DNA of 7,368 bases, taken from NCBI GenBank assembly GCA_028290165.1, contig JAQGKJ010000501.1, positions 1 through 7,368 on the forward strand, read 5' to 3'. The notes under the pieces are model-generated. The model was not told the DNA's origin and ran no database searches. It was given only the letters and a program-made list of their open reading frames with translations. Of the stretch, positions 6,127 through 7,368 are shown piece by piece; position 1 is the stretch's first letter; each line of letters starts with the position of its first letter. This DNA comes from Bradyrhizobium sp. (lineage in GTDB: Bacteria; Pseudomonadota; Alphaproteobacteria; Rhizobiales; Xanthobacteraceae). The position numbers and the translations under genes were made by a program.

Positions 6127-6149
6127 TGAACGACATAACGGACTTTATG

Positions 6150-7368
6150 TTACGATGGCCACTGAATGGTGCAGCCGGTTTCGCTGACGGCAGGCGCGGT
6201 CTTGTCGCCGGGGACAACTTCGTCGACGCGGAAGAAATCTTCCGGATCGTCCTTGCCCTTCGACTGCGCCTCGCCGACGAAGGCCGACGTCATCAGCTGA
6301 TGATCGCCCTTGCGGTAATAAACCTTGTTCGGCTGCAGCTTGACGTCGTCCGGCAGCTCGAAATTCTCCAGCGCCGCGGCGAGCTTGACCGCGTCGATTG
6401 TCTTCTCCTTGTTCGCAACAAGCGCAAAGGTCATTGCCGAGGTGTAGCCGAACCAGTGTCGCGCGGTCGGCACGTTGCCGTTGTTCACTTTACGGATATC
6501 CGCGACGAACTTGTCGACGCCGGCAACGCCCGGCTGCTTCCAGTACCATTCGAACATCCAGACACCGATACGCGCCTCCGGCGGCAGCGCCGCCAGCGAT
6601 TCCAGCTCCTGCTGCGTTCCCGCGACATGGATCTGCTTGTCGAGGCCGAACTGCACGACCTGCTTGAGGCAGTTGATCATGTCGGAGCCCTGCACCAGCA
6701 GGATCATCACGTCCGGGCTGGCTGCGCGAGCCTTGATCAGATAGGCGGAAAAATCCGTGGTGCCGAGCGGCGTCAACTCGTTGCCGGTAACGGTGCCGCC
6801 GAGTTTTTTCAGATCGTCGGTGCAGGCGTCATAGAGCGTGTGGCCAAAGGCGTAATCGGGCGTGATGAAGTGCCACTTCTTGCCGTATTTGGAAAACAGC
6901 ACGCTGGAAACCGAATTGGCCTCCATCCGCGTGGTGTTGCAGACGCGGAACACATTCCACTTGCAATCCTTGCCCGTGATCGAATCGGTGTGGCCGCCGG
7001 AAACGATGTGCAGGATTTTCTTTTCGGCGGTGACTTGCGCGATCGCGGCTGCGATGCCCGAATTGACGTCGCCGATCATGAAGTTGACCTGGTCGCGCTC
7101 GATCAGCTTGCGCGCCTTCTGCACGCCGGTGCCGACGTCATTGGCGGAATCTTCCACCAACAACTCGACCTGACGTCCGAGAATGCCGCCTTTGGCGTTC
7201 ATCTGCTCGACAGCGAGCTTGGCTCCCATCACCTCGTTGCCGGCGGGCGCGGCGTAGACGCCGGTGAGCGGATCGACCATGCCCATCCGGATCGCGGTCT
7301 CGCCGCGGGCCTGGATGATGAGGGGGGATGCCACCTGAAAGGCGCCAAGCGCGGCGACGCCTCTTATG
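6150..7368 (-). CDS. Periplasmic substrate-binding protein of LIV/HAAT ABC importer, 5' end cut
   Basis: A type I periplasmic-binding-fold protein (Peripla_BP_6/LivK-like) that delivers solute to the LivHM channel. The frame is open to the right edge, so the start lies just outside the window; the GTG at 7334 is too late because it falls within the signal peptide. The visible edge reads RGVAALGAFQVASPLIIQAR, a hydrophobic segment with a likely export signal. Arg before the hydrophobic core hints at a twin-arginine type, but the deciding residues are missing. The mature part opens with IRMGMVDPLTGVYAAPAGNE and AVEQMNAKGGILGRQVELL, the canonical first strand and helix of the fold. Cysteines in GKDCKW and FRVCNTT, spaced 8 residues, could form a disulfide, with others at DACTD, INCLK and SETGCTIQ. 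At about 405 residues it is in the usual range. The ligand is not readable; relatives bind amino acids, amides, urea or aromatic acids. It is the first importer gene, so its promoter lies outside the window. Confidence 0.93.
   Translation of the reverse strand, partial: IRGVAALGAFQVASPLIIQARGETAIRMGMVDPLTGVYAAPAGNEVMGAKLAVEQMNAKGGILGRQVELLVEDSANDVGTGVQKARKLIERDQVNFMIGDVNSGIAAAIAQVTAEKKILHIVSGGHTDSITGKDCKWNVFRVCNTTRMEANSVSSVLFSKYGKKWHFITPDYAFGHTLYDACTDDLKKLGGTVTGNELTPLGTTDFSAYLIKARAASPDVMILLVQGSDMINCLKQVVQFGLDKQIHVAGTQQELESLAALPPEARIGVWMFEWYWKQPGVAGVDKFVADIRKVNNGNVPTARHWFGYTSAMTFALVANKEKTIDAVKLAAALENFELPDDVKLQPNKVYYRKGDHQLMTSAFVGEAQSKGKDDPEDFFRVDEVVPGDKTAPAVSETGCTIQWPS

Overview
The window has high GC content, strong codon bias and rhizobial-type protein families. 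Together with short GC-rich palindromes of the CCTCTCCC/GGGAGAGG type, this suggests a soil alphaproteobacterium, most likely Bradyrhizobium, Rhodopseudomonas or a close relative. The taxonomic call comes from reading the sequence, not from a database search.

Layout. Positions 1-224 (minus) hold the N-terminal 74 residues of a multi-spanning membrane permease that runs off the left edge. A 296-bp divergent gap follows. Then come two plus-strand enzyme genes: a MetX-like alpha/beta hydrolase (521-1564) and a phytanoyl-CoA dioxygenase-family Fe(II)/2-oxoglutarate oxygenase (1691-2524). Between the dioxygenase and the convergent transport operon lies an elaborate palindromic element (2589-2758) made of nested and adjacent hairpins. 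From 2787 to the right edge, the minus strand carries a complete branched-chain amino-acid-type (LIV/HAAT) ABC importer operon. In transcription order it is substrate-binding protein (start just outside the window), livH, livM, livG, livF. The last four genes are joined by three 4-nt stop/start overlaps (TTGA, ATGA, ATGA).

The most notable anomaly is in livH. The family-consistent start at 6071 gives a complete 290-codon permease, but codon 32 is an in-frame amber TAG (5976-5978), just before the conserved INFAHGG segment. Everything downstream is intact, including livM, livG and livF. If real, this is a very recent nonsense mutation that should disable a heterodimeric importer whose other parts look functional; it could also be a base-calling error.

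How the genes might work together: the binding protein would capture a small polar solute (an amino acid or related amide or carboxylate) in the periplasm, LivH/LivM would form the channel, and LivG/LivF would hydrolyse ATP. The hydrolase and dioxygenase may belong to a neighbouring catabolic or modification function, but nothing in the sequence links them firmly to the importer. Most of the window is ordinary metabolic and transport content. I see no evidence of a new defence or mobile system.
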